DNA of 64,000 nt, taken from positions 29,153-93,152 of the forward strand of contig JAFGFQ010000009.1 of the NCBI GenBank assembly GCA_016930995.1, given 5' to 3'. The stretch's first letter is position 1. Every line of letters begins with the position of its first letter. The notes under the pieces are model-generated. The model saw nothing but the letters and a program-made list of their open reading frames with translations, ran no database searches and had not been told where the DNA came from. The position numbers and the translations under genes are program-made. Origin of the DNA: Thermoplasmatota archaeon (GTDB taxonomy: Archaea > Thermoplasmatota > E2 > DHVEG-1). Of this stretch, positions 46,578 to 55,329 are shown one piece after another.

Positions 46578-47231
46578 ATGGTACTAGATAAAACACGAGG
46601 GAGAGCTGATCCACTTCTCACGGCGATTGCAAAGCAGTTCGCTTCAGTGAACCCGAATCTTCTTACATGGGGTGCATTGCTGTTTTCTGTGATAGCCGGG
46701 GTGTTTTTTTATCTTTCAAATCCTGTTGTCGAGCTACAGAATTTCTTTTTGTTTTTTGCTTCTTTTTTTGTGTTTCTCAACGGGTTGTTTGATGCTATTG
46801 ATGGGAAGGTTGCAAAGTTAACAAACAAAGCATCGGTACGTGGTGATTTTCTTGATCATGCACTGGATCGATATGCTGATGTCTTTATGGTTGGTGCACT
46901 GGCGTTGAGTGCATGGTGTCGTTCCCCAATTGGTCTCTTGGCTGTTATCGGAGTGCTTCTGACAAGTTATATGGGGACGCAAGCACAAGCCATTGGTTAT
47001 AAACGTGATTATTCCGGGTTGTTAGGACGAGCGGATCGGCTCGTCCTCTTGATCATCTTTCCCATTCTCCAGCATATTCTGCTTCGTTTTCCGTACCAGT
47101 TGCCATGGAATCTTACGATCATTGAGCTGGTCTTAGTGTATTTTGCTATTGTTGGAAACATTACTGCGATTCAGCGATTCTATCTTACGTTACGATGGTT
47201 TAAAAATGATATGAAAAAAGAAAAGAACTGA
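46578..47231 (+). CDS. CDP-alcohol phosphatidyltransferase
   Basis: 217 residues with about five hydrophobic helices. The family motif D-x2-DG-x2-A-(x8-9)-G-x3-D-x3-D is readable across DAIDGKVAKLTNKAS, VRGDFLDHALDRYAD. The enzyme transfers a CDP-diacylglycerol-type (in archaea CDP-archaeol) group to an alcohol such as inositol phosphate or glycerophosphate to make polar lipids. The acceptor is not defined by sequence. It closes the glyA operon. Confidence 0.88.
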   Translation: MVLDKTRGRADPLLTAIAKQFASVNPNLLTWGALLFSVIAGVFFYLSNPVVELQNFFLFFASFFVFLNGLFDAIDGKVAKLTNKASVRGDFLDHALDRYADVFMVGALALSAWCRSPIGLLAVIGVLLTSYMGTQAQAIGYKRDYSGLLGRADRLVLLIIFPILQHILLRFPYQLPWNLTIIELVLVYFAIVGNITAIQRFYLTLRWFKNDMKKEKN

Positions 47232-47528
47232 AGGGTGGAAAGGAAAAAAATATTTTAGAAAGTTGGGGAGGAAAGGGAAAACTTTAAGGGGATTTAATGA
47301 AGAAAAAAAACCCTTCCTCCGTTTCTCGAATAAATGAAGTGTCACATCCATATATAAAATTTTCTACAATTTTTTATAACATTTGTTATGATATTTGTTA
47401 TCTAAATTTCATAAAAGTGAGTATATAATAAAGTGTTTCTTCCAAATAATAATTTTTTGGATGATTCTTTGAACCCTTTCAAAAGATATTTCTGATTGTG
47501 GGGAAATTGTGAAGTCATTTTGTGTTTT
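47232..47528. other. Gap holding structured, AT-rich non-coding sequence
   Basis: No convincing gene. GGAGGAAAGGG (47267-47277) faces CCCTTCCTCC (47311-47320), almost a perfect inverted repeat across a 33-base loop. A palindrome with arms ATAACA and TGTTAT lies at 47376-47389, followed by a partial repeat. A short frame from ATG 47297 (44 codons) has no family look. Possibly terminators for the operon above and for the zinc-ribbon gene below. Confidence 0.3.
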
Positions 47529-47714
47529 TTATAGTCTTTTTAAGAGATGTACGAATCGTTTGTATATTTGTTCTGAGGAGAATATCAAGGGTACACCTTT
47601 GAATTGGCAATCATCGCAGGCGTATCCACGGGCGAAATAGGGCAATTGGGCTGTTGTTTGTTTTAGCGAATGGGTGTTTCTACTTCCGCATAAAGGACAT
47701 GCAATGATTTCCAT
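47529..47714 (-). CDS. Small zinc-ribbon protein (61 residues)
   Basis: Two CxxC pairs: IIACPLCGSRNTHS near the start and FARGYACDDCQFKGVP in the middle, giving a zinc ribbon of about 30 residues; the end is a basic helix (YKRFVHLLKRL). A TATA-like box lies at about 47746-47754, and a long palindrome between the box and the ATG suggests tight repression. No known function; small archaeal zinc ribbons of this kind are often regulators or translation-linked. Confidence 0.65.
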   Translation of the reverse strand: MEIIACPLCGSRNTHSLKQTTAQLPYFARGYACDDCQFKGVPLIFSSEQIYKRFVHLLKRL

Positions 47715-47721
47715 AGTATCA

Positions 47722-47742
47722 CTATGCTATGTAATAGCATAG
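47722..47742 (-). promoter_or_regulatory. Operator-like palindrome upstream of the zinc-ribbon gene
   Basis: Perfect 9-bp arms CTATGCTAT (47722-47730) and ATAGCATAG (47734-47742) separated by GTA. It lies just downstream of the minus-strand TATA box (about 47746-47754) and covers the predicted start site, 8 bases before the ATG. Confidence 0.5.
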
Positions 47743-47882
47743 CATATATTTAAATGTTATGCCAAATAAGAATGATATTTATAAATACCCAGGAGTAAGT
47801 TTAACGAAAACCGACAGATCTACTCTTCCATACCATTGCCAAAAATTAAAGAAGAACCCCCAGATATTCATCACAGAAAACA

Positions 47883-49163
47883 ATGGATACCAAACAGAAG
47901 ACGGCAATACTCATCTCCCTTGATGATGCAATAACAGAAATAACTCAACTTGCAGAAACCCTTGGGTATTCCATTTCTAAAGAATTTATCCAGCAAAGAA
48001 CAAACCCAGACGTAAATTTCTATATTGGACCTGGAAAAGTTGAAGAAATAAAGAAATTTTTTAAAGAAACACCGGACCCTATCGATCTCATCATCGTGAA
48101 TGGTGAACTCAAACCATCTCAGTGGTTCACTTTAGAAAAACAATTAGGGACCAATGTATATGACCGCGTCCGGCTTATCCTTGCCATTTTCGAAGAACAT
48201 GCAGAACGACGAGAAGCATTCCTCCAAGTAAAGCTTGCACAGCTACAATACGAACGACCATACGTCCGTGAATTGATACACCGTGCAAAAGCTGGAGAAC
48301 ATCCGGGTCTCATGGCCGGAGGAGAATACCAAGTCGATGACTACTACGAGATGATTAAACGACAGACAAAAAAAATAAAAACGGATCTTGAAAAAATCAG
48401 AGACAACAGGGAACTCCAACGACAAACCCGGGCAAGAAGTGGTTTTTACTCTGTCTCACTTGCGGGCTATACCAATGCAGGAAAAAGCAGTCTTATGAAT
48501 ATCCTCTCAGGAGAAAAGTTAAAAGTCCAAGAGCAATTATTCTCCACCCTCTCCACAACCACTCGGAGCATTTCAACAAAAAATAAAGAACAACATCTCC
48601 CCATCTTGCTCACGGACACAGTAGGATTCATTGAAAATCTCCCTGCGTATATCATCGATGCATTCCATTCGACGCTTGAGGAAATCGAACTTGCAGATGT
48701 CGTCGTAGTAGTCGTTGATGGAAGCGAACAACAAGAAACTGTTGAGAAAAAACTACGTGTTTCAATTACTGAGCTTCGGAACATCGGTGTTGCTGCACCT
48801 CTGATAATCACCTTAAATAAAATCGATTTACTAAAGAATTCAACCCTCGAATCACTCCAACAGCACTTGGAAAAAACGGGCGTTATTAAGGGGCAGAGTA
48901 TTGTTGCAATCTCGGTAAAAGACAAAAGAAACATTGAAGACCTCCTGAAGACGATTTACGATTCGTTACCTCACATGGTAGACATTACCTTCCAACTCCC
49001 CCTTGAGGAAAAATCACAGGCATTTATTTCTCAACTCTATGATAAAACCAAGGTAACTCATATCAACTACGGTGAAGTAATCACGGTCAAAGTTGAATGC
49101 AACGAGAAGATAAAAGAAAAACTTATTGCAGCGTGCCGCACAGTCAATGGTGTAGTGCTCTAA
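47883..49163 (+). CDS. hflX: HflX ribosome-associated GTPase
   Basis: 426 residues. N-terminal HflX domain (NFYIGPGKVEEIKKFFKE, VYDRVRLILAIFEEHAERRE) then LAGYTNAGKSSLMNILSG (G1), LTDTVGFIENLP (G3) and ITLNKIDLL (G4), followed by a shortened C-terminal domain. HflX binds the 50S subunit and rescues or splits stalled ribosomes. The gene is alone on the plus strand, with promoter upstream in the 168-base gap shared with the zinc-ribbon gene. Complete. Confidence 0.94.
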   Translation: MDTKQKTAILISLDDAITEITQLAETLGYSISKEFIQQRTNPDVNFYIGPGKVEEIKKFFKETPDPIDLIIVNGELKPSQWFTLEKQLGTNVYDRVRLILAIFEEHAERREAFLQVKLAQLQYERPYVRELIHRAKAGEHPGLMAGGEYQVDDYYEMIKRQTKKIKTDLEKIRDNRELQRQTRARSGFYSVSLAGYTNAGKSSLMNILSGEKLKVQEQLFSTLSTTTRSISTKNKEQHLPILLTDTVGFIENLPAYIIDAFHSTLEEIELADVVVVVVDGSEQQETVEKKLRVSITELRNIGVAAPLIITLNKIDLLKNSTLESLQQHLEKTGVIKGQSIVAISVKDKRNIEDLLKTIYDSLPHMVDITFQLPLEEKSQAFISQLYDKTKVTHINYGEVITVKVECNEKIKEKLIAACRTVNGVVL

Positions 49164-49219
49164 GAAGACAAAACTCTTATACATAACATTGCATTTCCTG
49201 CAAAAAGGGAGAATGTTCT

Positions 49220-50254
49220 ATGGATAAAAAAAATCGTAAAGGTCTAGAGCAGATAATAACTCTAATAGGATTAATCCTTTTTGGAATAATTGGACGATAC
49301 ATACTGGTAGGAGCAGGATTACAACCGTTCCCGAACTTTGAAATCATCATGGTGATTTCATTTCTAGCAATCATGCTCATCCGATCGCCAATCGCACTGC
49401 TTGTTCCACTCATCTCGATGGTAGGTAGTGACGTTCTGATTGGAAATCCGATTTTCATCGGAGATCAAATGAACAGAATCGTGGTTTTTACCTATTCTGG
49501 GTTTGCCATCATAGCTGTCATAAACCTGTTTAATAAAAATCGACTCTGGGGTCAGCTCAAACCATTCCATATGAAGAGCATTGGTTTCATGGGCGGACTG
49601 GGGGTCGGCTCTGTCCTGCTCTTCGACATCTGGACAAACCTCGGATGGTGGTACTTAATGTTCCCTCATGACGCAGGCTCTCTTGCTTTAGTGTTTACCG
49701 CAGGAGTGCCATTTATGATCTATCATATGATTTCGGGAGTCATTACATTCATTGTCATTGGAGTACCGATAATATTCTATGTTACAAAGAGAAAGGAGAA
49801 TACATACCTGCAACCACTCACGCTAAAAACACTGCATAAAATCCCTGCAATATTCCTCGTCCTTGGTCTGGTTACACTTTCCTTTTCAGGAACCGCTGTG
49901 CAAGTGCCACAGAAAAGCGAGGTATGGATCGAAAAGGCAGATCAGACCAGTGTTCAGTTAATGATCGTTGGAGACTCCTGGGTTCTATCTGATAACCTTG
50001 TTGCGTACGAAGGAGATACCGCACTGTCACTCCTGCAACGATGCGCGGAGAAAAACGATTTTTCTGTCGAATCGACATATTATGCCCAGTTCGATTCGAC
50101 CTTAGTAAATTCCATTAACAATGCCATCGGCGGGACAGACGGAAAATACTGGCAGTACTATGTGAACGGTCAGCTTCCAAGTGTGGGAGCCGATAAATAT
50201 CCCCTTACCAATGGTGACCGGGTGACATGGAGTTTTGAAGTACCTCTGTCCTAA
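49220..50254 (+). CDS. Membrane protein: S-component-like domain fused to DUF4430
   Basis: 344 residues. The first about 215 residues make six hydrophobic helices (GLEQIITLIGLILFGIIGR, FEIIMVISFLAIMLI, and others), with the loop PFPNFEIIMV typical of ECF transporter S-component-like (DUF6580) proteins. After about residue 220 comes an extracellular DUF4430 domain: NLVAYEGDTALSLLQRCA, YWQYYVNGQLPSVGADKYPL, ending in VTWSFEVPLS. DUF4430 is related to the C-terminal domain of cobalamin-binding transcobalamin. A fusion of this domain to a vitamin-transporter-like module suggests capture and import of a cofactor; that is inference. No energising ATPase lies next to it. Confidence 0.78.
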   Translation: MDKKNRKGLEQIITLIGLILFGIIGRYILVGAGLQPFPNFEIIMVISFLAIMLIRSPIALLVPLISMVGSDVLIGNPIFIGDQMNRIVVFTYSGFAIIAVINLFNKNRLWGQLKPFHMKSIGFMGGLGVGSVLLFDIWTNLGWWYLMFPHDAGSLALVFTAGVPFMIYHMISGVITFIVIGVPIIFYVTKRKENTYLQPLTLKTLHKIPAIFLVLGLVTLSFSGTAVQVPQKSEVWIEKADQTSVQLMIVGDSWVLSDNLVAYEGDTALSLLQRCAEKNDFSVESTYYAQFDSTLVNSINNAIGGTDGKYWQYYVNGQLPSVGADKYPLTNGDRVTWSFEVPLS

Positions 50255-50277
50255 TCTCTCCCAACTTTTCTCCTTTT

Positions 50278-51006
50278 TTAACAATTTTTTCCATCAAGGG
50301 TCCGTATCTTATTACGAATGAGGGTAATTGTCACGACGACAAAAAGAAAAGCAAGACCCAGTCCTGATGCAGCCCCGATGAACTCATAAGAGACGAGGAA
50401 ATTATAAAAACCATGAAGGAAAATCGCTAGGAGAAAATAGGGGAGAACACCAAGAAAGGAGGATTTTTTCATCACCGTCTTCCCATAGCCAAATCCTGTT
50501 AAAGCAGTCGCTGATGCATGCAGGAGGCAGCCCCCGAAACTACGTATCGCCATGAGGAGTAAAAAGACAAAAAAACCTTCTTTTAAAAAACTTATCCCAT
50601 ATAAGAGATTCTCGGTTGCGGAAAAACCAAGTCCGGCCACAGCACCATAAATCAAGCCGTCCTCAAGCTCACTTAGATGTCTTTTCACAGGTTTGAGACG
50701 GAGGGCAAGTGGTTTTGTGAACTCTTCTACGACCGGAGCTATAATAACTGCCACAAGAAAGGGAGTCAGTTCACTATGAGCTGATGAATACGAGAAGGGC
50801 ATCTGGAAAATGATTTCTAAAATCAATGCTGCGACCACAGCAATCGTCGCACCCCAGAGGAAACAAAGGAAAATCGATAGCCATTGTTGCCGATGACATC
50901 GCTCTGTATTACGTATCCAAATAGTATAAATCAAAGGCGGAAGAAACGAAAGAAAGATAAGAAACCCCCAAGTAACGATCGTTGTCATGAAGAGAATAAA
51001 ACACAC
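50278..51006 (-). CDS. PrsW-family intramembrane metalloprotease
   Basis: 242 residues, about seven hydrophobic helices. The active-site pattern is PVVEEFTKPLALR (EExxK), GFSATENLLYG (xEN) and, later, ALFLHGFYNF-like text reading LLAIFLHGFYNFLVS. PrsW and relatives cut membrane-bound regulators such as anti-sigma factors in bacteria; archaeal targets are unknown. It ends just upstream of the DUF4430 gene, tail to tail, and lies next to ABCE1 on the same strand (20 bases). Confidence 0.8.
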   Translation of the reverse strand: MCFILFMTTIVTWGFLIFLSFLPPLIYTIWIRNTERCHRQQWLSIFLCFLWGATIAVVAALILEIIFQMPFSYSSAHSELTPFLVAVIIAPVVEEFTKPLALRLKPVKRHLSELEDGLIYGAVAGLGFSATENLLYGISFLKEGFFVFLLLMAIRSFGGCLLHASATALTGFGYGKTVMKKSSFLGVLPYFLLAIFLHGFYNFLVSYEFIGAASGLGLAFLFVVVTITLIRNKIRTLDGKNC

Positions 51007-51026
51007 AGGTCTTTATTATGTTTTTT

Positions 51027-52802
51027 TTAGAACTTGTAGTAATACTCCCCATTTTGTTTTTGCTGACGGTCCATATAAGAGTCGGGTTTATTGACACGTG
51101 GTCGTTTTGTCTCTTCATCTCGTCGGAAGGTGATATCGACATTTTTTAAGAAACGATTCATCCCCTCATGAAGGCCGAATGGGCCTTGTGCGCGCCCTTC
51201 TTTTCCAGGTGTGCCATCAAACACAATCAATGCATCGCTGACCATGTCAATGAAATAGACGTCATGGTCGACGATCATTGCCGATTTTGCTGATTTCTCT
51301 ATGACTCGACGCAGCATACGCGAGACAATCATCCGTTGTTGACTGTCAAGGTACGCAGATGGCTCATCGATAAGATAAATATCTGCTTCTTTTACTATCG
51401 ATGCAGCGATAGCGACCCGTTGCAATTCTCCTCCTGAAAGGGTGGAGAGTTCTCGATCCCGAAGATATTTCAGATGTAATGCATCATGGACCTCCGTCTG
51501 AAGGAAGGTCGACGTGAACAGTTGCGGTGAATATTTTTCAAAGTATTCCTGGACACTCCCGTCAAAATCAGGGGTGATGTATTGCGGTTTGTAGCTGATT
51601 TTTAAATCGTACTCAACAGAACCCTTCGTAGGCTGTATCACTCCAGCAAGTATCTTCACAAAGGTAGTCTTGCCTATCGCGTTTGGTCCGACGATACCAA
51701 TCAGTTCACCCTGACGGATGATCCCTGGTTCAACGGCGAGTGTAAAATCCTCAAACTGTTTTGTAAGCTTATCATACGAGACAAGAATTCGTAGACCTTG
51801 CTGTGGTTTGGGTGGGCTGGCAAAAAATTCGATTTTTGTTCCAAAGCGGATGTTCTCCTCCTTTAAGTACCCCGAAAGATAAGTGTTGATAGAATGGCGT
51901 ACTGCACGGGGGAATGTCACCACCCCGTAGGCTCCTTCAGTTCCATACATGATATGGACGTTTTCACAAAGAAAATCTAGGACCGCTAAGTCATGTTCAA
52001 CAACAATGACCTTCTTTTCATTGGAAAGCTCCCTGATGATACGAGCAACCTTTAAACGCTGGTAGATGTCAAGATACGAGGTTGGTTCATCAAAATAGTA
52101 TAAATCCACGTCTTTAATAAGGGCAGCAGCAATAGATACAAGTTGTAGTTCACCACCAGAAATCGTCCCTTTTTCGATCTCCTTATCAAGGAGATGGGCA
52201 ATCCCTAGTTTGCTGACAACCGTATCATAGTTATTTGACGTATCAGCGTTTTTAAGGACGTCTCGTATCTTTCCCTTGATTATTTTTGGGAGCTGGTCAA
52301 CGTATTGGGGTTTGAGCACACAACTGAGATTGTTTTCTGACAGTGCCTTAAAATGCTCGTACAACTCTGTTCCTGCGTAGTAATCAAGGACCAAATCCCA
52401 AGTTGGTTTCTTTTTCTGATACTCCCCCAGATTTGGTATGATGTTTCCTGCGAGTATTTTTATCGCAGTTGTTTTTCCAATCCCATTCTGCCCAAGGATT
52501 CCCACGCAGCTTCCTTTTTTTGGTATTGGAAGTCGAAAGAGACGAAACCCGTTCTTTCCAAACTGATGGATGAGATCCTCTTTAAGTTCTTCAGCAAGTC
52601 CGATGATTTTGATTGCCTCGAACGGACATTTATTCACACAGATGCCACACCCGACACAGAGATCTTCTGAAATGATTGGTTTTCCATCCTCACCCATGAT
52701 AACGGTTTCATCACCAGCGCGCACTCTAGGGCAGAATTTAATGCACTCCTGTGCACATCGTTTTGATGTACATCTATCTTTTAAGAGTATAGCGATTCTC
52801 AT
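51027..52802 (-). CDS. abce1: ABCE1/Rli1 ribosome-recycling ATPase
   Basis: 591 residues from ATG 52802; an in-frame longer start at 52889 would add 29 residues outside the family. Two N-terminal [4Fe-4S] clusters: DRCTSKRCAQECIKFCP and EDLCVGCGICVNKCPF. Two ABC domains follow: GILGQNGIGKTTAIKIL, SGGELQ and the EPTSYLD block; then GIVGPNAIGKTTFVKIL, SGGELQ and EPSAYLD. ABCE1 splits ribosomes after termination. The upstream TATA-like CCTTTTAAGAGC on minus near 52828-52840 fits a short leader. Confidence 0.97.
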   Translation of the reverse strand: MRIAILLKDRCTSKRCAQECIKFCPRVRAGDETVIMGEDGKPIISEDLCVGCGICVNKCPFEAIKIIGLAEELKEDLIHQFGKNGFRLFRLPIPKKGSCVGILGQNGIGKTTAIKILAGNIIPNLGEYQKKKPTWDLVLDYYAGTELYEHFKALSENNLSCVLKPQYVDQLPKIIKGKIRDVLKNADTSNNYDTVVSKLGIAHLLDKEIEKGTISGGELQLVSIAAALIKDVDLYYFDEPTSYLDIYQRLKVARIIRELSNEKKVIVVEHDLAVLDFLCENVHIMYGTEGAYGVVTFPRAVRHSINTYLSGYLKEENIRFGTKIEFFASPPKPQQGLRILVSYDKLTKQFEDFTLAVEPGIIRQGELIGIVGPNAIGKTTFVKILAGVIQPTKGSVEYDLKISYKPQYITPDFDGSVQEYFEKYSPQLFTSTFLQTEVHDALHLKYLRDRELSTLSGGELQRVAIAASIVKEADIYLIDEPSAYLDSQQRMIVSRMLRRVIEKSAKSAMIVDHDVYFIDMVSDALIVFDGTPGKEGRAQGPFGLHEGMNRFLKNVDITFRRDEETKRPRVNKPDSYMDRQQKQNGEYYYKF

Positions 52803-52909
52803 ACCGGTGAACACCGAAAAGTTACATGCTCTTAAAAGGTTTTTTATCCTATCAGGACCTAAAATGAAATAAGAACCAAACTTATTCATGACCCCGCAGG
52901 TGCATCATC

Positions 52910-53596
52910 GTGGAGATAAACCTGTTTCTTTGGCCAATGCTTGTACCAATGATACTTCCATTACTCTACTGCTTGAAACGCAAAAAGGAAGTTACCCAAG
53001 AAATTGGAACGATAATCCTTGTGATGATGCTGATTGTATTCTTGTATTGGCCGTTTATGACTAGCGCAGTTTTTTCGACATATACCTACATTGTAGGAAA
53101 AACCCTTCTGTTCGTGGTTCTTCCCATCATAATCTTCATAGTCGTACAACGGAATACCTCTTTGGTTCATCTCAACGTCTACGGCATTAAGAAAGAAGGG
53201 GGAAAAAAAAGTCTCATGTGGTTTATTCTTTTTTTACCACTCATGCTTGTGGCTACAGGTTTCTTACAATATTTTAACGGTATGGATTGGAACGCTGATG
53301 TCTTAGCGGGAAGCATTAGTTTTTTTGAGGCTTTTACTGAAGAGTTTTTTTTCAGGGGTATCTTGTTTATTTTTTTATCACAGAAGATTCCAATAAAGAT
53401 AGCTTATGCCACATCGCTAGCGAGTTTTACACTGATGCATCCACAGAATTTAGAATCACTATTTATCCTAGGAACACTCCTCCAAGGAATATTGACTCTT
53501 GAGATAGCACGAAGATCACAAAACATCCTTGGAGCATGGTTGCTACATGGAAGTAACCGATTCGTTCAACTTGCATTGCTGCCGTTTTTTATCTAA
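52910..53596 (+). CDS. CPBP-family intramembrane metalloprotease
   Basis: 228 residues, about six or seven membrane helices. The motifs of the CAAX/bacteriocin-processing (CPBP) family are present: EAFTEEFFFRGILFIFL (EExxxR), SFTLMHPQN and WLLHGSNRFV (HxxxN). Divergent from ABCE1. Substrate unknown. The GTG at 52910 follows AGGTG with about 7 bases; ATG 52937 is an alternative. It is one of two unrelated intramembrane proteases within 3 kb. Confidence 0.82.
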   Translation: MEINLFLWPMLVPMILPLLYCLKRKKEVTQEIGTIILVMMLIVFLYWPFMTSAVFSTYTYIVGKTLLFVVLPIIIFIVVQRNTSLVHLNVYGIKKEGGKKSLMWFILFLPLMLVATGFLQYFNGMDWNADVLAGSISFFEAFTEEFFFRGILFIFLSQKIPIKIAYATSLASFTLMHPQNLESLFILGTLLQGILTLEIARRSQNILGAWLLHGSNRFVQLALLPFFI

Positions 53597-53608
53597 TACG
53601 TCGTTTTT

Positions 53609-54793
53609 TCAGCGTCCAAAGGAATACCGTGGGGAACCACGATAGGAGTGATTCCGCGGCTCGAATCGTCTCATGAATGGTACTTTTCTAAACTCAGGGA
53701 TATCTGCTCGCTCAATCATGAAATCATCATTGCTTTGTACACGTCTGAAATTATCATGATCGCGTTCAGTTAGAAGAGTAATTGCAGCACCGTTTGCGCC
53801 AGCACGGGCGGTTCTTCCTATACGATGAACATATTCAGTTGGTGTCTTTGGTACATCGTAATTATAGATATACGTGACGTTTTTGATATCAAGACCACGG
53901 GCTGCGACATCGGTTGCTACTAATACTTTGGTCTTCTGCGTTTTTAACGCATCTAATGAATTTGATCGTTTTTGCTGTTTCATTCCTCCATGGATTGCGG
54001 AAGCGCGAATGCCTTGGCGGGCGAGGTTCTTTGAAACCGCATCAGATTCCCGCCGTGTCCCACAGAACACAATAGAGAGTCCATCAATGTTCTTTTTTAG
54101 TAAGTGAACGAGAAGCGAGAACTTCTGGTTCTGCTCGTAAATATCATAGTAGATTTGTTTCAATTTCGTATGATCTACGTATGATTGTGTTTTGATTATC
54201 ACAGGGTGTTTCAAATGTTTCCTTGCGAGACGATGGACCTCTTCTGATATCGTGGCGCTAAACATGAGGAGCTGGCGTTGCTGCGGTATGTAGCGAATGA
54301 TTTCTTCGACATCGTCGACAAAACCCATTTCAAACATTTTATCGGTTTCATCTAAGACAAGGATTTTGATAGTACCTAATTCAATAGTCCTCCTGCGAAG
54401 ATGATCTAGTAATCTGCCAGGAGTTCCTATGACAATCTCCGATAACCGGATGTCATGTATCTGTGGTCCAATGCTGACACCACCATAGACACTCGTAGTC
54501 CGTATTCCTAAGTTCTTTCCAAAATCCCGAAAGACATCGGTGACCTGGACACAGAGTTCCCTTGTTGGTGTCAGAACAAGTGCTTGCAGTCCCTTTCCTG
54601 GAATAATCTTATTAAGGATGGGAAGACAGAACGCCAGTGTTTTTCCTGAACCGGTCTCTGCCTGGCCGACCACATCGTTTCCCTGGACAATAGCCGGTAT
54701 GCTTTTCTCCTGGATCAACGTCAATTCCCTGAATTCTAATTTATGTAGTTTTTCTAAAAGTATTGGATGTATAATCAGTTGTTCACATTTCAT
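53609..54793 (-). CDS. DEAD-box ATP-dependent RNA helicase
   Basis: 394 residues from ATG 54793, preceded by AAGGTG (an in-frame TTG at 54814 is less likely). Motifs: EFRELTLIQEKSIP (Q motif), QAETGSGKT (I), TPTREL (Ia), GTPGRLLDHL, VLDETDKMFEMGF (motif II reads DETD rather than DEAD), MFSATI (III), ARGLDIKNV (V) and HRIGRTARAG (VI). The C-terminal tail is RGS-like basic (MRRFEPRNHSYRGSPR). Cold-associated RNA unwinding is a common role of such proteins; here it sits downstream of the cold-shock protein gene, with its own promoter. Confidence 0.92.
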   Translation of the reverse strand: MKCEQLIIHPILLEKLHKLEFRELTLIQEKSIPAIVQGNDVVGQAETGSGKTLAFCLPILNKIIPGKGLQALVLTPTRELCVQVTDVFRDFGKNLGIRTTSVYGGVSIGPQIHDIRLSEIVIGTPGRLLDHLRRRTIELGTIKILVLDETDKMFEMGFVDDVEEIIRYIPQQRQLLMFSATISEEVHRLARKHLKHPVIIKTQSYVDHTKLKQIYYDIYEQNQKFSLLVHLLKKNIDGLSIVFCGTRRESDAVSKNLARQGIRASAIHGGMKQQKRSNSLDALKTQKTKVLVATDVAARGLDIKNVTYIYNYDVPKTPTEYVHRIGRTARAGANGAAITLLTERDHDNFRRVQSNDDFMIERADIPEFRKVPFMRRFEPRNHSYRGSPRYSFGR

Positions 54794-54915
54794 TATTTTC
54801 ACCTTATTTTTCAATCTTTATCTACTTACTCGTGTTTGTATATAACAAATCGTCTACCCTTCATTCTACGTATTTGAAAAAAGTATTATCGAATCTGGGT
54901 TTTGTTATAAGAATA

Positions 54916-55116
54916 TTAAGCCTTCTTTACGTTTTTTGCTTGTGGCCCTCGATCTGATGATTCAACTTCAAATTCGACGGCGTCTCCTTCGTTAAGTGAT
55001 GCTTCCATTGGAAGAGCAGATCGATGAACGAAGACTTCTTTTCCATCGTCACATTGGATGAATCCATATCCTTTTCTTGCATTATACCATTTTACATTTC
55101 CTTTCATATTGTTCAC
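54916..55116 (-). CDS. cspA: Cold-shock domain protein
   Basis: 63-66 residues. RNP1 is seen in NARKGYGFIQCDDG and RNP2 in KEVFVHRSALPME. The start may be GTG 55116 (GAGG five bases upstream) or ATG 55107 (three residues shorter and matching the family start MKGxVKWYN). An RNA chaperone binding single-stranded RNA. It has a leader of about 100 nt that is nearly identical to the first part of the TFB leader, and a hairpin next to the ribosome-binding site. Confidence 0.93.
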   Translation of the reverse strand: MNNMKGNVKWYNARKGYGFIQCDDGKEVFVHRSALPMEASLNEGDAVEFEVESSDRGPQAKNVKKA

Positions 55117-55146
55117 ATTTTCCTCAGATTATATCTGAATGATTAC

Positions 55147-55219
55147 AAAAGAACAAAAACAAAAAAATTTCGAACATTCGAATCTACGAAACGGTGAAAC
55201 TCTTATTTCTATTCCTTTT
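55147..55219 (-). promoter_or_regulatory. Leader element shared with tfb: copy at csp
   Basis: A 73-nt block, most bases identical to 56368-56438. Read on minus, it begins AAAAGGAATAGAAATAAGAG and ends in the T-rich TTTTTTTGTTTTTGTTCTTT region. A TATA box at 55241-55249 puts transcription start at about 55219, the first base of the block. A 6-bp inverted repeat (TCAGAT, ATCTGA, at about 55125-55139) follows and touches the GAGG ribosome-binding site. Confidence 0.75.
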
Positions 55220-55329
55220 GACCTGCTATAGCCTTCACGCATATATATAGTTTTTCACTGAGAAAATGACAAATCCTTGTGTTAGGACAGGACATATGTC
55301 CCTTCTGGTGATACCATCGGAAAAAACTC

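Noticed and set aside
47297..47431. 44-codon frame in the gap after the CDP-alcohol transferase
   Set aside because: AAGGGG precedes it but the peptide has low-complexity, AT-driven composition and overlaps an inverted repeat.
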